Shown here one piece after another: positions 33,928 to 42,043 of a DNA stretch of 64,000 nucleotides. A model generated the notes under the pieces. The model was not told the origin of the DNA, searched no databases, and saw nothing but the letters and a program-made list of their open reading frames with translations. Position numbers and translations under genes: made by a program. Origin of the DNA: Sporosarcina highlanderae (GTDB lineage: Bacteria; Bacillota; Bacilli; Bacillales_A; Planococcaceae); NCBI RefSeq assembly GCF_030433715.1, contig NZ_JAROCC010000002.1, forward strand, positions 124,001-188,000, written 5' to 3'. Every line of letters starts with the position of its first letter. Position 1 is the first letter of the stretch.

Positions 33928-34027
33928 ATCGTAATAGTATTTTTATATTCCAACGACAAAACATAGTATAACTTTAAATCCACTTCAAATCAAATGTTTT
34001 TTCAAACTATGTCTTAGCGACTTTTTT

Positions 34028-34057
34028 ATAGTAGCATGTTCCACTCATATTGGTCAA
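34028..34057 (-). promoter_or_regulatory. Promoter of the tRNA cluster
   Basis: Minus-strand TTGACC (34057-34052) and TACTAT (34033-34028), spacer 18, about 100 bp upstream of tRNA-Asn. This is a good sigma-A promoter. Confidence 0.6.
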
Positions 34058-34106
34058 GCCTTTATCATAAAGTACTTTATAGATTGCGTTTCAAAGGGGA
34101 TGTGAC

Positions 34107-34772
34107 TTGAGAGCTAAACTACTACTACTCATTTTCGTTTGCACTGCCGCCGCCTTGATCTTTCCAAGCATACCCGGCTCTGATTCCTTGAAATCAGTTT
34201 TCAGGTTGACGGACGAGCCTCATGAAGTCATCGTTAGGGGGATGTCAGGTTCAGCATTGACCATCAATATTTCCTTCGGCGATAAGGAAGTGGAGCAGCT
34301 GATAAGTGAATTGAAGGCTCCTTATCCTTTACTTCTTCTTGATATGGATTGGGCAGATCGCTTTCCAGAAATTGTACAAATGATCAAGAAACGTAATATT
34401 CCAACCGGCCTATTGGGACATGAAGGGTTGGAATATGAACAAAACATCCCTCTTCTCATTAAGCAGTTAGAGAAATACGAGGAATTATTTGGTTCAAAGC
34501 CATTATGGTTTAGGACTTCGGATGAGTTTTTCCCCCAATCCTTACGTAATGCACTTTGGGACACGGAAGTGAATGCACTTGGTTCAACTGTGCAATGGAG
34601 CACCGGTGAACCTCCGCCTGTCCTTGAGGGAGAGATCCTTTCAATACCGCATTTCCGTGAAGAGCGTATAACTTTAGCGAATTTAAACAGGCTCAATGAA
34701 ACCCGACAGTATAAATCCTTGGAGGACGTTCTGTTTAATATGTCGATCAAGACAAAAAAGATACCAGAATGA
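34107..34772 (+). CDS. pdaB: PdaB-like polysaccharide deacetylase homologue, degenerate
   Basis: A 221-residue protein with a signal/anchor segment (residues 1-22) and a NodB-like domain that aligns in order with B. subtilis PdaB: ALTINISFGDKEVEQLISEL for PdaB ALTFDISWGDKKA, WADRFPEIVQMIKKRNIP for its WAERHPETV segment, and FRTSDEFFPQ for the RPPSGDF loop. The catalytic aspartate of the FD motif is replaced by asparagine (TINIS), and the RPP motif is RTSD, so it is probably inactive as a deacetylase. Its position next to kbaA-gerD-salA-cwlD fits pdaB. The start is a TTG with AAAGGGG upstream. Confidence 0.7.
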   Translation: MRAKLLLLIFVCTAAALIFPSIPGSDSLKSVFRLTDEPHEVIVRGMSGSALTINISFGDKEVEQLISELKAPYPLLLLDMDWADRFPEIVQMIKKRNIPTGLLGHEGLEYEQNIPLLIKQLEKYEELFGSKPLWFRTSDEFFPQSLRNALWDTEVNALGSTVQWSTGEPPPVLEGEILSIPHFREERITLANLNRLNETRQYKSLEDVLFNMSIKTKKIPE

Positions 34773-34819
34773 CCAAAAGCGGAGAGCGCCTAACGACCGA
34801 AGCTATACGATGAATTTTC

Positions 34820-34859
34820 AAAAGCACAGCTTCCCTAAACAAAGGGAAACTGTGCTTTT
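34820..34859. terminator. Bidirectional terminator between pdaB and kbaA
   Basis: AAAAGCACAG / CTGTGCTTTT outer stem with TTCCCT / AGGGAA inner pairs. It separates converging genes. A left-end fragment like the palindromic element family (AAAAGCGGAGAGCGCC, 34774) lies just before it. Confidence 0.85.
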
Positions 34860-34880
34860 GTCATTTTGCTTTCGCAGTTT

Positions 34881-35540
34881 TCATATTCGCTTTCTTGCTT
34901 TCTTTCGGGAATCAAGCTTTGCTTTATCCTCGTCCGATTGACGGTTGTATTTAGGCAACATTAAAATTTGATAGGCATTTACTGCAAGAAGCGGGAATAA
35001 TAGAATTGTCACCCACGAATCAATGTTTCCTGAACGCACCATCAATGCCGGTAACCATTCGAGAGTTGTTATGACAATCATAAAAAATAATGCTGAAATC
35101 AACGTGTGCTTTTTCGTCCATTTCGCTTTGAAATAAGCAGTCAGAATAGAGACTACAAGTAACGAACCTAACAATGTCAGATATAGAAGAGTACGTCCTG
35201 TATCACCTGCAGACAACTTGAATCTGAAAAATACGAGGTCGAAAAGAACAACTGCAATAATTAATAGCTGGACCCAATTCCATAACGTCAACGATTTAAA
35301 CAAATTGACCCCAAATTGGTGTACTGTCAAATAAGCGAAGAAGCCCATTTGTGCAACGACACTCATTGTAAATCCAAGAAAGATCATCCAAATAAAAGCA
35401 CCTAAAAACTCCAAGTACTCTCCGTTGGATAAATATTGCGAGAAAAATTCCCAACGAACTATCAACCCAATGATACCCGTGACAATTCCTCCGATTAACA
35501 ATGCATTAAAAAAGAATTTTACCCAATTTCGTATGGTCAC
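34881..35540 (-). CDS. kbaA: KinB-signalling pathway activator KbaA
   Basis: A 219-residue membrane protein with six predicted helices and a charged C-terminus (DEDKAKLDSRKKARK). Size, topology and the position between pdaB and gerD, in the same alternating orientation as in B. subtilis, identify it as KbaA. KbaA supports KinB-dependent entry into sporulation. Helices are about residues 12-30, 45-70, 85-105, 112-130, 145-165 and 170-190. I identify it from synteny plus length more than from motifs. Confidence 0.82.
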   Translation of the reverse strand: MTIRNWVKFFFNALLIGGIVTGIIGLIVRWEFFSQYLSNGEYLEFLGAFIWMIFLGFTMSVVAQMGFFAYLTVHQFGVNLFKSLTLWNWVQLLIIAVVLFDLVFFRFKLSAGDTGRTLLYLTLLGSLLVVSILTAYFKAKWTKKHTLISALFFMIVITTLEWLPALMVRSGNIDSWVTILLFPLLAVNAYQILMLPKYNRQSDEDKAKLDSRKKARKRI

Positions 35541-35682
35541 GATAGTGTTCCCCCGTTTTCAATTGCTTTTTATAGTGTAACAACGTTTTGTTGAAAAATC
35601 TATTTAGTTGAGCATCCAATGCATATTCTACCCTATTTTGTGAACAATAATTGAAAATGCAATCGGAAGGGAAATTGATTCC

Positions 35683-36315
35683 ATGACAAAAAAATGGGTT
35701 CATTTACTATTAGTTGCCATACTCTTATCGGGTTGTAGCATGCAGCAACAAAGTCCGAATTATGATGAAATGAAGAAAATGATGACAGATGCATTGCAGA
35801 CCGAGGATGGGAAAAAGGCTATTCGAAAAATGCTTGGTGAAACAGAATTTCGTGAATTAATTGTGTTGGAACAGCCCGAAGTGAAGAAGTCAATTGAGGA
35901 TACTTTATTATCGGACAAGGGCCAGGAATTTTGGAAGCATGCTTTTGAAGACCCGAAATTTTCGGAGACACTTGCAAAAAGCATGAAAGATCAACAACAA
36001 GATATTATGAAAAAATTAATAAACGATTCTTCATTTCAACATGAAATGGTGGAGTTTTTCGGCCAACCCGATATGCAAAAGCAACTCGAGACAATCTTGC
36101 AATCAGCAACAATGAAAAAGCAGATGGAGAAATCTATTGAAGAGACCATTAACAGTCCGTTACTAAAAGCAAAATGGCAGGAATTGATCCTTAAAGCCGG
36201 AGAGGTTGCCCCTACGGAGAAAAAAGGTGGGGAATCCGGTGGCGGTGGCGGCGGTGGCGGCGGTGGTGGCGGTGGCGGAAAAGGAGGAAACGAAAGCGGA
36301 GGCGGAGGCAAATGA
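35683..36315 (+). CDS. gerD: Spore germination lipoprotein GerD
   Basis: A 210-residue lipoprotein needed for fast nutrient germination: GerD helps GerA-type receptors cluster in the spore inner membrane. The signal ends in LLSGCS (lipidated cysteine ~18), followed by a helical core with many amphipathic segments (MKKMMTDALQTEDGKKAIRK, KSIEDTLLSDKGQEFWKHAF). The C-terminal ~30 residues are nearly all glycine with Lys/Asn/Ser (a run of about 15 G coded by GGT/GGC triplets), a typical GerD tail but unusually long. Neighbours salA and kbaA match B. subtilis order. Confidence 0.92.
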   Translation: MTKKWVHLLLVAILLSGCSMQQQSPNYDEMKKMMTDALQTEDGKKAIRKMLGETEFRELIVLEQPEVKKSIEDTLLSDKGQEFWKHAFEDPKFSETLAKSMKDQQQDIMKKLINDSSFQHEMVEFFGQPDMQKQLETILQSATMKKQMEKSIEETINSPLLKAKWQELILKAGEVAPTEKKGGESGGGGGGGGGGGGGGKGGNESGGGGK

Positions 36316-36337
36316 CCTCCATCTCCGCTTTTATTTT
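36302..36337 (+). terminator. Intrinsic terminator overlapping the gerD end
   Basis: GCGGAG (36302) / CTCCGC (36323) stem whose 5' arm lies within the last codons of gerD, followed by TTTTATTTTT. Confidence 0.75.
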
Positions 36338-37389
36338 TGTGTTTTATCTATAATCGCTTGTGCAATTTCCGCATAGGTCTGCCCGATCGGATGGTCCTGC
36401 GCATAGACCGAAGGTGCGAAATCAGTTTCACTCCAATCCGGTTGACCAAGTGGGATTTGCCCTAATAGTTCAGTACGTAATTCCTCGGCAAGACGTGTTC
36501 CTCCGCCTTGACCGAAAACATATTCCTTCTCTCCAGTCGTTTTCGACTCGAACCAAGCCATGTTTTCGATGACGCCTAAAATCGAATGATCTGTTTGTAA
36601 CGCCATCGCTCCAGCACGTGCGGCTACGAAAGCAGCAGTTGGATGCGGAGTCGTAACAACAACTTCTTTTGAAGAAGGAATCATTTGATGGATATCAAGT
36701 GCAACGTCCCCCGTTCCTGGCGGCAAGTCAAGAATTAAATAGTCAAGCGGGCCCCAATCTACATCACGGAAGAATTGGTCAAGCACTTTCCCTAACATAG
36801 GTCCACGCCATACAACAGGTGCATTGTCTTCCACGAAGAATCCCATGGAAATTACTTTTACACCAAAACGCTCGACCGGTATAATTCGGTTTTCTTTTAT
36901 GACAGGCAACTCGGTGATACCCATCATATCCGGCACACTAAAGCCATAGATATCTGCGTCAATCAAACCAACCTTTTTACCAAGACGGGCAAGTGATACT
37001 GCTAAATTGACGGAAACGGTGGATTTACCAACGCCACCCTTCCCTGATGCAATGGATATGAATTCAATATTATTCAATGGTGAGAGCAGATCCTGTGCCT
37101 CCGCTTCAGTTGCGGTTCCACGGAATTTCTCAAGTGCTGTAGGTGGTAGCTGTTCAAAACGGATACCAACCGATTCAGCGCCTGCAGCTTTGATGACTTC
37201 AACCACTTTCATCTGTAAACTCATTTGCTCCGCCGTGTTGACTTTGGCGATGGCCAATTTTACACTGACATGCTTCTTCTCCGGTTTAACCGATACGCTG
37301 ATAACACCATCAGTTTCCGCAAGTGTTCTATGTAAAAACGGATCCTTTAACTCGCCTACAACGTCACGGACAATTTGTTCATTTATCAA
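36331..37389 (-). CDS. salA: Mrp/NBP35-family P-loop ATPase SalA
   Basis: A 352-residue protein: N-terminal DUF59/MIP18-like domain (residues 1-90, ELKDPFLHRTLAETDGVISV) then a Mrp ATPase with deviant Walker A SGKGGVGKSTVSVNLA (residues ~118-128), LDLPPGTGDVALDIHQMIP and VTTPHPTAAFVAARAG. In B. subtilis the homologue SalA (YbaL) represses scoC and so raises exoprotease output; Mrp proteins elsewhere act in Fe-S assembly. No CxxC pair is visible. The start is a TTG at 37389 with AAGGAG eight bases before it; the alternative GTG at 37398 abuts that site. Confidence 0.9.
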   Translation of the reverse strand: MINEQIVRDVVGELKDPFLHRTLAETDGVISVSVKPEKKHVSVKLAIAKVNTAEQMSLQMKVVEVIKAAGAESVGIRFEQLPPTALEKFRGTATEAEAQDLLSPLNNIEFISIASGKGGVGKSTVSVNLAVSLARLGKKVGLIDADIYGFSVPDMMGITELPVIKENRIIPVERFGVKVISMGFFVEDNAPVVWRGPMLGKVLDQFFRDVDWGPLDYLILDLPPGTGDVALDIHQMIPSSKEVVVTTPHPTAAFVAARAGAMALQTDHSILGVIENMAWFESKTTGEKEYVFGQGGGTRLAEELRTELLGQIPLGQPDWSETDFAPSVYAQDHPIGQTYAEIAQAIIDKTQK

Positions 37390-37467
37390 TTTGGCCACTC
37401 CTTAGAGGTTTATTCGATCTCCTCTAAGTATACCATAGTGAGCACTTCACAAAGACAGTATACGATT

Positions 37468-38181
37468 TCAATTTTCATCGGATAGGTGAAATTGGATTAT
37501 CCCCTCAACGATAGCATCTGCTACTTTCAACTGGTAGGCCGGATCAGTTAAAAGCGAACGTTCCTCCGGATTTGAGATAAATCCAGTTTCGATGAGAACA
37601 GAAGGCATCGGCACCTTCTTCAGTAAATATACTCCTTTTATCGCCAACGCTTCGCGGTCCGTGTTCTTTAAATTATTTCGGAAGGAGCCTTGAATTGATT
37701 TAGCTAACAGTTCTCCGCCGGGGTGCCCTTCAGCATGGTAGAACACTTGTGAGCCTCTCCATTTTTCTTGTGGAATCGCATTTACATGTACGCTCAGGAA
37801 CATATCTGGGTCTTCCTCAATTGCAATGGTTTCCCGAAGCTTTAAATCTGCAAGCTTGCGTTGCCGGATCGAACCGAACTTTTCACCCGGTGCGTGTTCA
37901 GCCAACGCATCCCCTTCCTTTTCACGCGTCATCACAACCATTGCACCCTTCTTTTCAAGTTTCTTTTTTAACTCATGCGCAATTTTCAATGTGATATCCC
38001 TTTCAATTACATCGCCGACAGATGCTCCCCCATCTAACCCACCATGACCCGGATCAATTACGATTTTCAAGCCGCCTAACTGCTCGGGCATGAAAAACCC
38101 ACGGTCCGAAGCCTTTACCCCGTAAATAACTACAAGCAATGAGGTTGCAAATAATAATCCGATGATTAGCCAACGCTTCAA
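37468..38181 (-). CDS. cwlD: N-acetylmuramoyl-L-alanine amidase CwlD
   Basis: A 237-residue Amidase_3 zinc enzyme that removes peptides from muramic acid during spore cortex muramic-lactam formation. It begins with a signal helix (KRWLIIGLLFATSLLVVIYG). Zinc and catalytic residues are in IVIDPGHGGLDGGASVGDVI (His, Glu), LSVHVNA (His) and SVLIETGFISN (Glu). The start is a TTG at 38181 with AAGGCGG upstream; the longer frame to 38271 crosses palindromic element B, so it is rejected. It precedes salA on the same strand, as in B. subtilis. Confidence 0.92.
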   Translation of the reverse strand: MKRWLIIGLLFATSLLVVIYGVKASDRGFFMPEQLGGLKIVIDPGHGGLDGGASVGDVIERDITLKIAHELKKKLEKKGAMVVMTREKEGDALAEHAPGEKFGSIRQRKLADLKLRETIAIEEDPDMFLSVHVNAIPQEKWRGSQVFYHAEGHPGGELLAKSIQGSFRNNLKNTDREALAIKGVYLLKKVPMPSVLIETGFISNPEERSLLTDPAYQLKVADAIVEGIIQFHLSDEN

Positions 38182-38235
38182 ATTCCACACCGCCTTTTTC
38201 CACACTATACGCAGAAGTGGGCCAAGATATGAATA

Positions 38236-38420
38236 CAAAAGCGGAGGGTGGCGGTTAACAGCGACAGGCATAAGGCATTCAAGGAAGGCAGTCTAAGTTC
38301 GCCACCTCCTGTGGCAACGACTGCATACCCGCATCCTTGCGGGCACGAAACGGCGCTTTTTGCCGTGTAGCAGATATGACTTATGACCCGAGCTGTTGCC
38401 ACCCGGAGTCTAGACGTGAA
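38236..38420. repeat. Structured palindromic intergenic element, copy B
   Basis: Outer arms GGGTGGC (38246) / GCCACCC (38398), then AACAGC (38257) / GCTGTT (38392), then CATAAG (38269) / CTTATG (38380), enclosing about 100 bp with more small hairpins (GGCAGT, CCCGCATCCTTGCGGG, CGGCGC...). It shares the 17-nt core 38261-38277 exactly with copy A at 8608-8624, and the TGACTTATGACCC arm. Confidence 0.85.
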
Positions 38421-38464
38421 CTAATAAAAAAAGGAAGCCACCAAGGCTCCCTACTATCCAAAGC

Positions 38465-38761
38465 TTATTCAACTTCTCCGTGCCAGTCCAGCATGCCGCC
38501 GATCATGTTAGTAACGTCGTAACCTTGTGCCTCTAAAAACTCACATGCCCGACCGCTACGTCCGCCTGACCTACAAATCATAATATACGACTTTGATTTA
38601 TCGATTTCGTCCATACGTTCCGGCAACTCACCAAGCGGGATATGGACAGCCCCTTGAATCATGCCTTGCGCCACTTCATCATCTTCACGAACGTCAATCA
38701 TGTTAAGATCCGCGCCATTTTCCAATTGTTCCTGTAATTCATCTGTTGTTAGTTCTTTCAT
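38465..38761 (-). CDS. Rhodanese-like sulfurtransferase
   Basis: A 98-residue single-domain rhodanese. The active-site loop is MICRSGGRSGRACEFL, with the persulfide cysteine at about residue 66. The N-terminal half carries DVREDDEVAQG, the usual DVRE/H motif. It is cytosolic and probably serves in sulfur transfer or detoxification. ATG 38761 has AAGGAGG upstream; the frame runs on to 38845 without a site. It follows nupC on the minus strand in the same direction with about 100 bp between. Confidence 0.92.
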   Translation of the reverse strand: MKELTTDELQEQLENGADLNMIDVREDDEVAQGMIQGAVHIPLGELPERMDEIDKSKSYIMICRSGGRSGRACEFLEAQGYDVTNMIGGMLDWHGEVE

Positions 38762-38861
38762 GTGAACTCCTCCTTGTACTCGCTTATCCCATCTTAAATA
38801 AGAGCGTAGGGTATAGTCCAGCACTTTGATTTTGCCTTGTATCACTTAAGAAAGTCCCCTC

Positions 38862-40079
38862 TCAGCCAATCAACATCCCCGCAACAGCTGCACTTAGAAG
38901 ATTAGCGAGGGTTCCCCCGATGATTGCACGCAATCCCAATTCTGCAATATCTTTTCTTCTTGAAGGAGCCATTCCGCCTAAACCGCCGACCAACATAGCC
39001 AGCGCCGATAGATTGGCAAAGCCGCATAGTGCAAAGGTGATCATTGCAACGCTTTTATGTGAGAGATTTCCTATTTCAGGCGCAAAGGAAGTGTAGGCAA
39101 CGAATTCATTCAATACAAATTTCTGCCCAATAAACGAACCTGCTTGTAATGCTTCATCCCAAGGAACTCCGATTAGGAAGGCAAGCGGGAAGAAAAGATA
39201 ACCTAATATCTGTTCAATTGTGAGTGAAGCGTATCCGAAAACTCCACCAATCGACCCGATTATCAAATTGGCTAAATAGATGAGTGAAATAAATGCGAGT
39301 AACAGTGCACCTACGCCAACCGCGATTTTTAATCCATCCATCGCCCCGCGAGATGCTGCATCGATAACATTTCTGGACTCCTCGTCTTTCACCATTTGAA
39401 CATCTTCAGCTATGTTCAATGGTTCTGTTTGAGGTACGATGATCTTCGCAAATAATAAGCCCGCTGGCGCACCCATGAAAGCCGCAGCTAACAAATATTC
39501 TATAGGAACGCCTAACAAGGCATACCCGCCTAACACAGCACCCGAAACGCAGGCCATCCCCCCTACCATTACTGCAAATAACTCTGATTTAGTCATTTTT
39601 TCAATATAAGGCTTGACGACTAATGGGGCTTCTGTCGGTCCTAAAAAGATATTGGCAGCTGCTGACATCGATTCGGTCTCACTTGTCTTAAGGGCTTTTG
39701 CCAAAAGTCCGCCGACCATTTTCGTCGCAAACTGCATAATTCCTAAATAGTAGAGCACCGCTATTAAGGAAGCAAAGAAAATGATGATTGGTAGCACTTG
39801 GAACGCGAAGGTAAATCCTACACCTTCTACACCAAGGATTCCTCCAAATAAGAACTGAATCCCCGCATTGGAAGAGTCGATCACTTTTTGAACAATTCCT
39901 GAAACGAATTCCAAGATTTTTCTTCCGAACTCCCATTTCAACACCATAAAACCAAAAATGATTTGAATCGCTAATGCGCCAAAAACAGTTCTTGGATTAA
40001 TGGATTTACGAGCTGTTGATAAGCACCATGCAATCGCTAAAATCCCAATGATGCCGCAAATTCCCCAGATGTATTGCAT
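38862..40079 (-). CDS. nupC: Concentrative nucleoside transporter NupC
   Basis: A 405-residue CNT-family symporter that imports nucleosides with protons or sodium. About eight to nine helices are predicted. Family signatures are seen in AANIFLGPTEAPLVVKPYIE, MVGGMACVSGAVLGGYALLG and the C-terminal FALCGFANLSALAMLVGGLG. It lies 45 bp downstream of a nucleoside hydrolase gene on the same strand, so imported nucleosides are probably split to base and ribose by the neighbour. Confidence 0.95.
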   Translation of the reverse strand: MQYIWGICGIIGILAIAWCLSTARKSINPRTVFGALAIQIIFGFMVLKWEFGRKILEFVSGIVQKVIDSSNAGIQFLFGGILGVEGVGFTFAFQVLPIIIFFASLIAVLYYLGIMQFATKMVGGLLAKALKTSETESMSAAANIFLGPTEAPLVVKPYIEKMTKSELFAVMVGGMACVSGAVLGGYALLGVPIEYLLAAAFMGAPAGLLFAKIIVPQTEPLNIAEDVQMVKDEESRNVIDAASRGAMDGLKIAVGVGALLLAFISLIYLANLIIGSIGGVFGYASLTIEQILGYLFFPLAFLIGVPWDEALQAGSFIGQKFVLNEFVAYTSFAPEIGNLSHKSVAMITFALCGFANLSALAMLVGGLGGMAPSRRKDIAELGLRAIIGGTLANLLSAAVAGMLIG

Positions 40080-40124
40080 AGTATCTCTCCTATCGTTAAT
40101 GAATGAAGACTTTCACACATTACA

Positions 40125-41084
40125 TTACTTCGAGTTTTCTCCGCTCACTTGCTTCGCCAATTCCGTAATGTAATCGAAGAAGGCGTTGCGATCCACATCG
40201 TAAACAACATTGACCGGTCGTCCATCAGAAGTTTCTACGGTACGTCCCTGACTTGGCCCATCTGGAACTACGATGCTATTGACTGTTTTCACTTTTACAA
40301 GTTCTGTTTTCCCAATGAAAGCAGTCGTTAAAACATCCCATAAATAGTACGTGGAATTTGTTTTAAAGTGAACGAGCGGTGGTACCATCGCATAACATTG
40401 ACCAATAAAATCTACACCGATATAGCTACGATCCATCGCCCACCGTTCGCGCACGTCCAACGTTAAAGGCACCTGGTTTGTACTTTCAAGCGCGACTAAA
40501 TCAATTTCGATATTCGTCTTCCATACCTTTGCCGCTGCTTCCGGATCCCAAAACACATTCCACTCCGCTGTTCCATCGTGCTCAGGCTCATGAACATTTC
40601 CATCCTCTCGGAAAGTGCCGCCCATAAAAACAAGTCTTTCAATTTTATCTTCAATATCCGGTGCTTCGTCCAATGCACGGGCAAGGTCCGTAAGCGGACC
40701 AGTGAAAAGTAAAGTCGTCTTTTCTGAAGTGTTTCGAATTGCATCGATCATATGTAGATGTGCCGGCTTTTCTGCTACTGGTGTAACAACATTCCCGGAC
40801 TCATTTAAAATCGGCAGGGCATCAACCAAAAACGCATGCATTCTCCAGTCTTTTGGAAATGGATTTTTCCCACGCGAATTTGATGCAGCGACATCAAGAT
40901 TGACACCATTCCCGAAGCGATCAATAATTTTCCGACTTGCAAAAACAGCTGGCTCTAAATAACAATCCGCTGGAATTACAGAAACACCCGTCACTTCGAC
41001 ATTATCCATACGAAGCAATATGAATAACGATACAAGATCGTCTACTCCGCCGTCATGATTAAAATAAATCGGTTTCTTTGTCAT
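40125..41084 (-). CDS. Nucleoside hydrolase
   Basis: A 319-residue calcium-dependent hydrolase that cleaves the N-glycosidic bond of ribonucleosides. The N-terminal metal cluster reads IYFNHDGGVDDLVSLF, with NHDGGVDD in place of the usual DTDPGIDD; the group LLFTGPLTDLARALD and ALESTNQVPLTLDV follow the family. The ATG at 41084 is chosen because its AAAGGA site is better spaced than for the in-frame ATG at 41096. It forms an operon with nupC. The altered first metal motif suggests a divergent subgroup with an unknown substrate. Confidence 0.88.
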   Translation of the reverse strand: MTKKPIYFNHDGGVDDLVSLFILLRMDNVEVTGVSVIPADCYLEPAVFASRKIIDRFGNGVNLDVAASNSRGKNPFPKDWRMHAFLVDALPILNESGNVVTPVAEKPAHLHMIDAIRNTSEKTTLLFTGPLTDLARALDEAPDIEDKIERLVFMGGTFREDGNVHEPEHDGTAEWNVFWDPEAAAKVWKTNIEIDLVALESTNQVPLTLDVRERWAMDRSYIGVDFIGQCYAMVPPLVHFKTNSTYYLWDVLTTAFIGKTELVKVKTVNSIVVPDGPSQGRTVETSDGRPVNVVYDVDRNAFFDYITELAKQVSGENSK

Positions 41085-41203
41085 TATCACAATCATCCTT
41101 TGTGCCAAAATATATTTGAATTGATATTGGATAGTCTCCCGTTATTAGTGGATGGATATTCATTTAAATTCGGTGTTTCTTTCCTATCGAACATATTTAT
41201 CTT

Positions 41204-41247
41204 AAAAAAAGAAGTTGCTATTGCAAAATCAATGCAATAGCAACTTC
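41204..41247 (-). terminator. Intrinsic terminator of the SMR operon
   Basis: A 14-bp perfect stem, GAAGTTGCTATTGC / GCAATAGCAACTTC, with a T7 tail on the minus strand, about 45 bp after the last SMR gene. Confidence 0.92.
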
Positions 41248-41291
41248 AATTCCCCCAACTGATCTTTGCGCTAAAAGATGGAACGTCTCAA

Positions 41292-41606
41292 TTAAGAAAC
41301 AGCTTTTAACCCTGTTACACCAATAATTATAACCATCAAGCTTATTATACGCCACAAGCTCTTTGACTCATTGAAAAAGATCATATTTACTATTACAGCT
41401 GCAGCCGTTCCTACACCAATCCAAACAGCATACGCAACACTTACTTGGAGATAATTAAAGGAGGCATAAAGAAAAACAAAAGCCCCCCCAAATCCTCCGA
41501 AAAATAGTGAAGTATTAATAATCGATTTCCTTTCATTGAATCTATTTATACCAATAACACCAATCAATTCAAGTATCGCAGCAATAAAAACATATATCCA
41601 GCCCAT
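41292..41606 (-). CDS. Small multidrug resistance protein, second of pair
   Basis: A 104-residue four-helix SMR protein. The membrane glutamate of helix I is in FIAAILELIGVIGI (E13). Helix III-IV show VAYAVWIGVGTAAAVIVNMI as in YvdR/SugE. It acts as a heterodimer with the partner encoded one base upstream. The set TetR-SMR-SMR resembles yvdTSR of B. subtilis, and this one would be the YvdR-like subunit. Substrates of such pairs include guanidinium and quaternary ammonium compounds, not decided here. Confidence 0.92.
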   Translation of the reverse strand: MGWIYVFIAAILELIGVIGINRFNERKSIINTSLFFGGFGGAFVFLYASFNYLQVSVAYAVWIGVGTAAAVIVNMIFFNESKSLWRIISLMVIIIGVTGLKAVS

Positions 41607-41607
41607 A

Positions 41608-41961
41608 TTAAGCGACTCCTTCTTCTGATTTTACATCTGTATTCGACGTATTATCCGCAAGATTCAAAGCGATAACACCAAAAACGAGTAATACGATAAA
41701 GAATCCTTTTTTCGCACTAAATACTTCCCCAAAAATAAAAATATCCATAAGAGTAGTACCCACTGTACCAGCTGCTGCAAAGATTGCATAAACAGTACCT
41801 GTTTGTAAGTTCTCACATGCTTTTGAAAGAACAAAAAAGTCTACGATAATAATCGTGACAATAATAGCCCAGTGCCACCAAGCATCGGCAACATTGAAAC
41901 CATAAATCCATAGTAATTCGAATAAACAAGTCATTAGTACATACATCCAAGCTCTATTCAT
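41608..41961 (-). CDS. Small multidrug resistance protein, first of pair
   Basis: A 117-residue SMR protein with four helices. The conserved glutamate is in MTCLFELLWIYGFNVAD (E14), followed by GTVYAIFAAAGTVGTTLMDI. It is longer than its partner by a charged C-terminal tail (NTSNTDVKSEEGVA) that extends into the cytosol, which is unusual in stand-alone SMR proteins and common in the longer subunit of pairs. It is preceded by an operator-like site (42006-42022) for the upstream TetR protein. Confidence 0.92.
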   Translation of the reverse strand: MNRAWMYVLMTCLFELLWIYGFNVADAWWHWAIIVTIIIVDFFVLSKACENLQTGTVYAIFAAAGTVGTTLMDIFIFGEVFSAKKGFFIVLLVFGVIALNLADNTSNTDVKSEEGVA

Positions 41962-42005
41962 ATTGAATACCGTCCTTCTAAGTTTAGTATTGAAATTTTA
42001 TATTA

Positions 42006-42022
42006 TGAATGAATGTCAGTCA
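42006..42022. promoter_or_regulatory. TetR operator, SMR side
   Basis: 17-bp imperfect palindrome TGAATGAATGTCAGTCA, 44 bp before the first SMR start. Its reverse complement matches the site at 42638-42654 at all fourteen half-site positions. Confidence 0.8.
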
Positions 42023-42043
42023 TTAAAAAGGGAAAAAGAAACG

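Noticed and set aside
33449..33971. Plus-strand open frames across the tRNA cluster (with strings such as YGIRTRVTAVKG)
   Set aside because: They are antisense to tRNA-Glu, tRNA-Thr and tRNA-Asn and are well-known spurious translations of tRNA genes.
41962..42043. Guanidine (ykkC-type) riboswitch ahead of the SMR pair
   Set aside because: The gap is only about 80 bp and holds a TetR operator; no riboswitch-like structure is visible.
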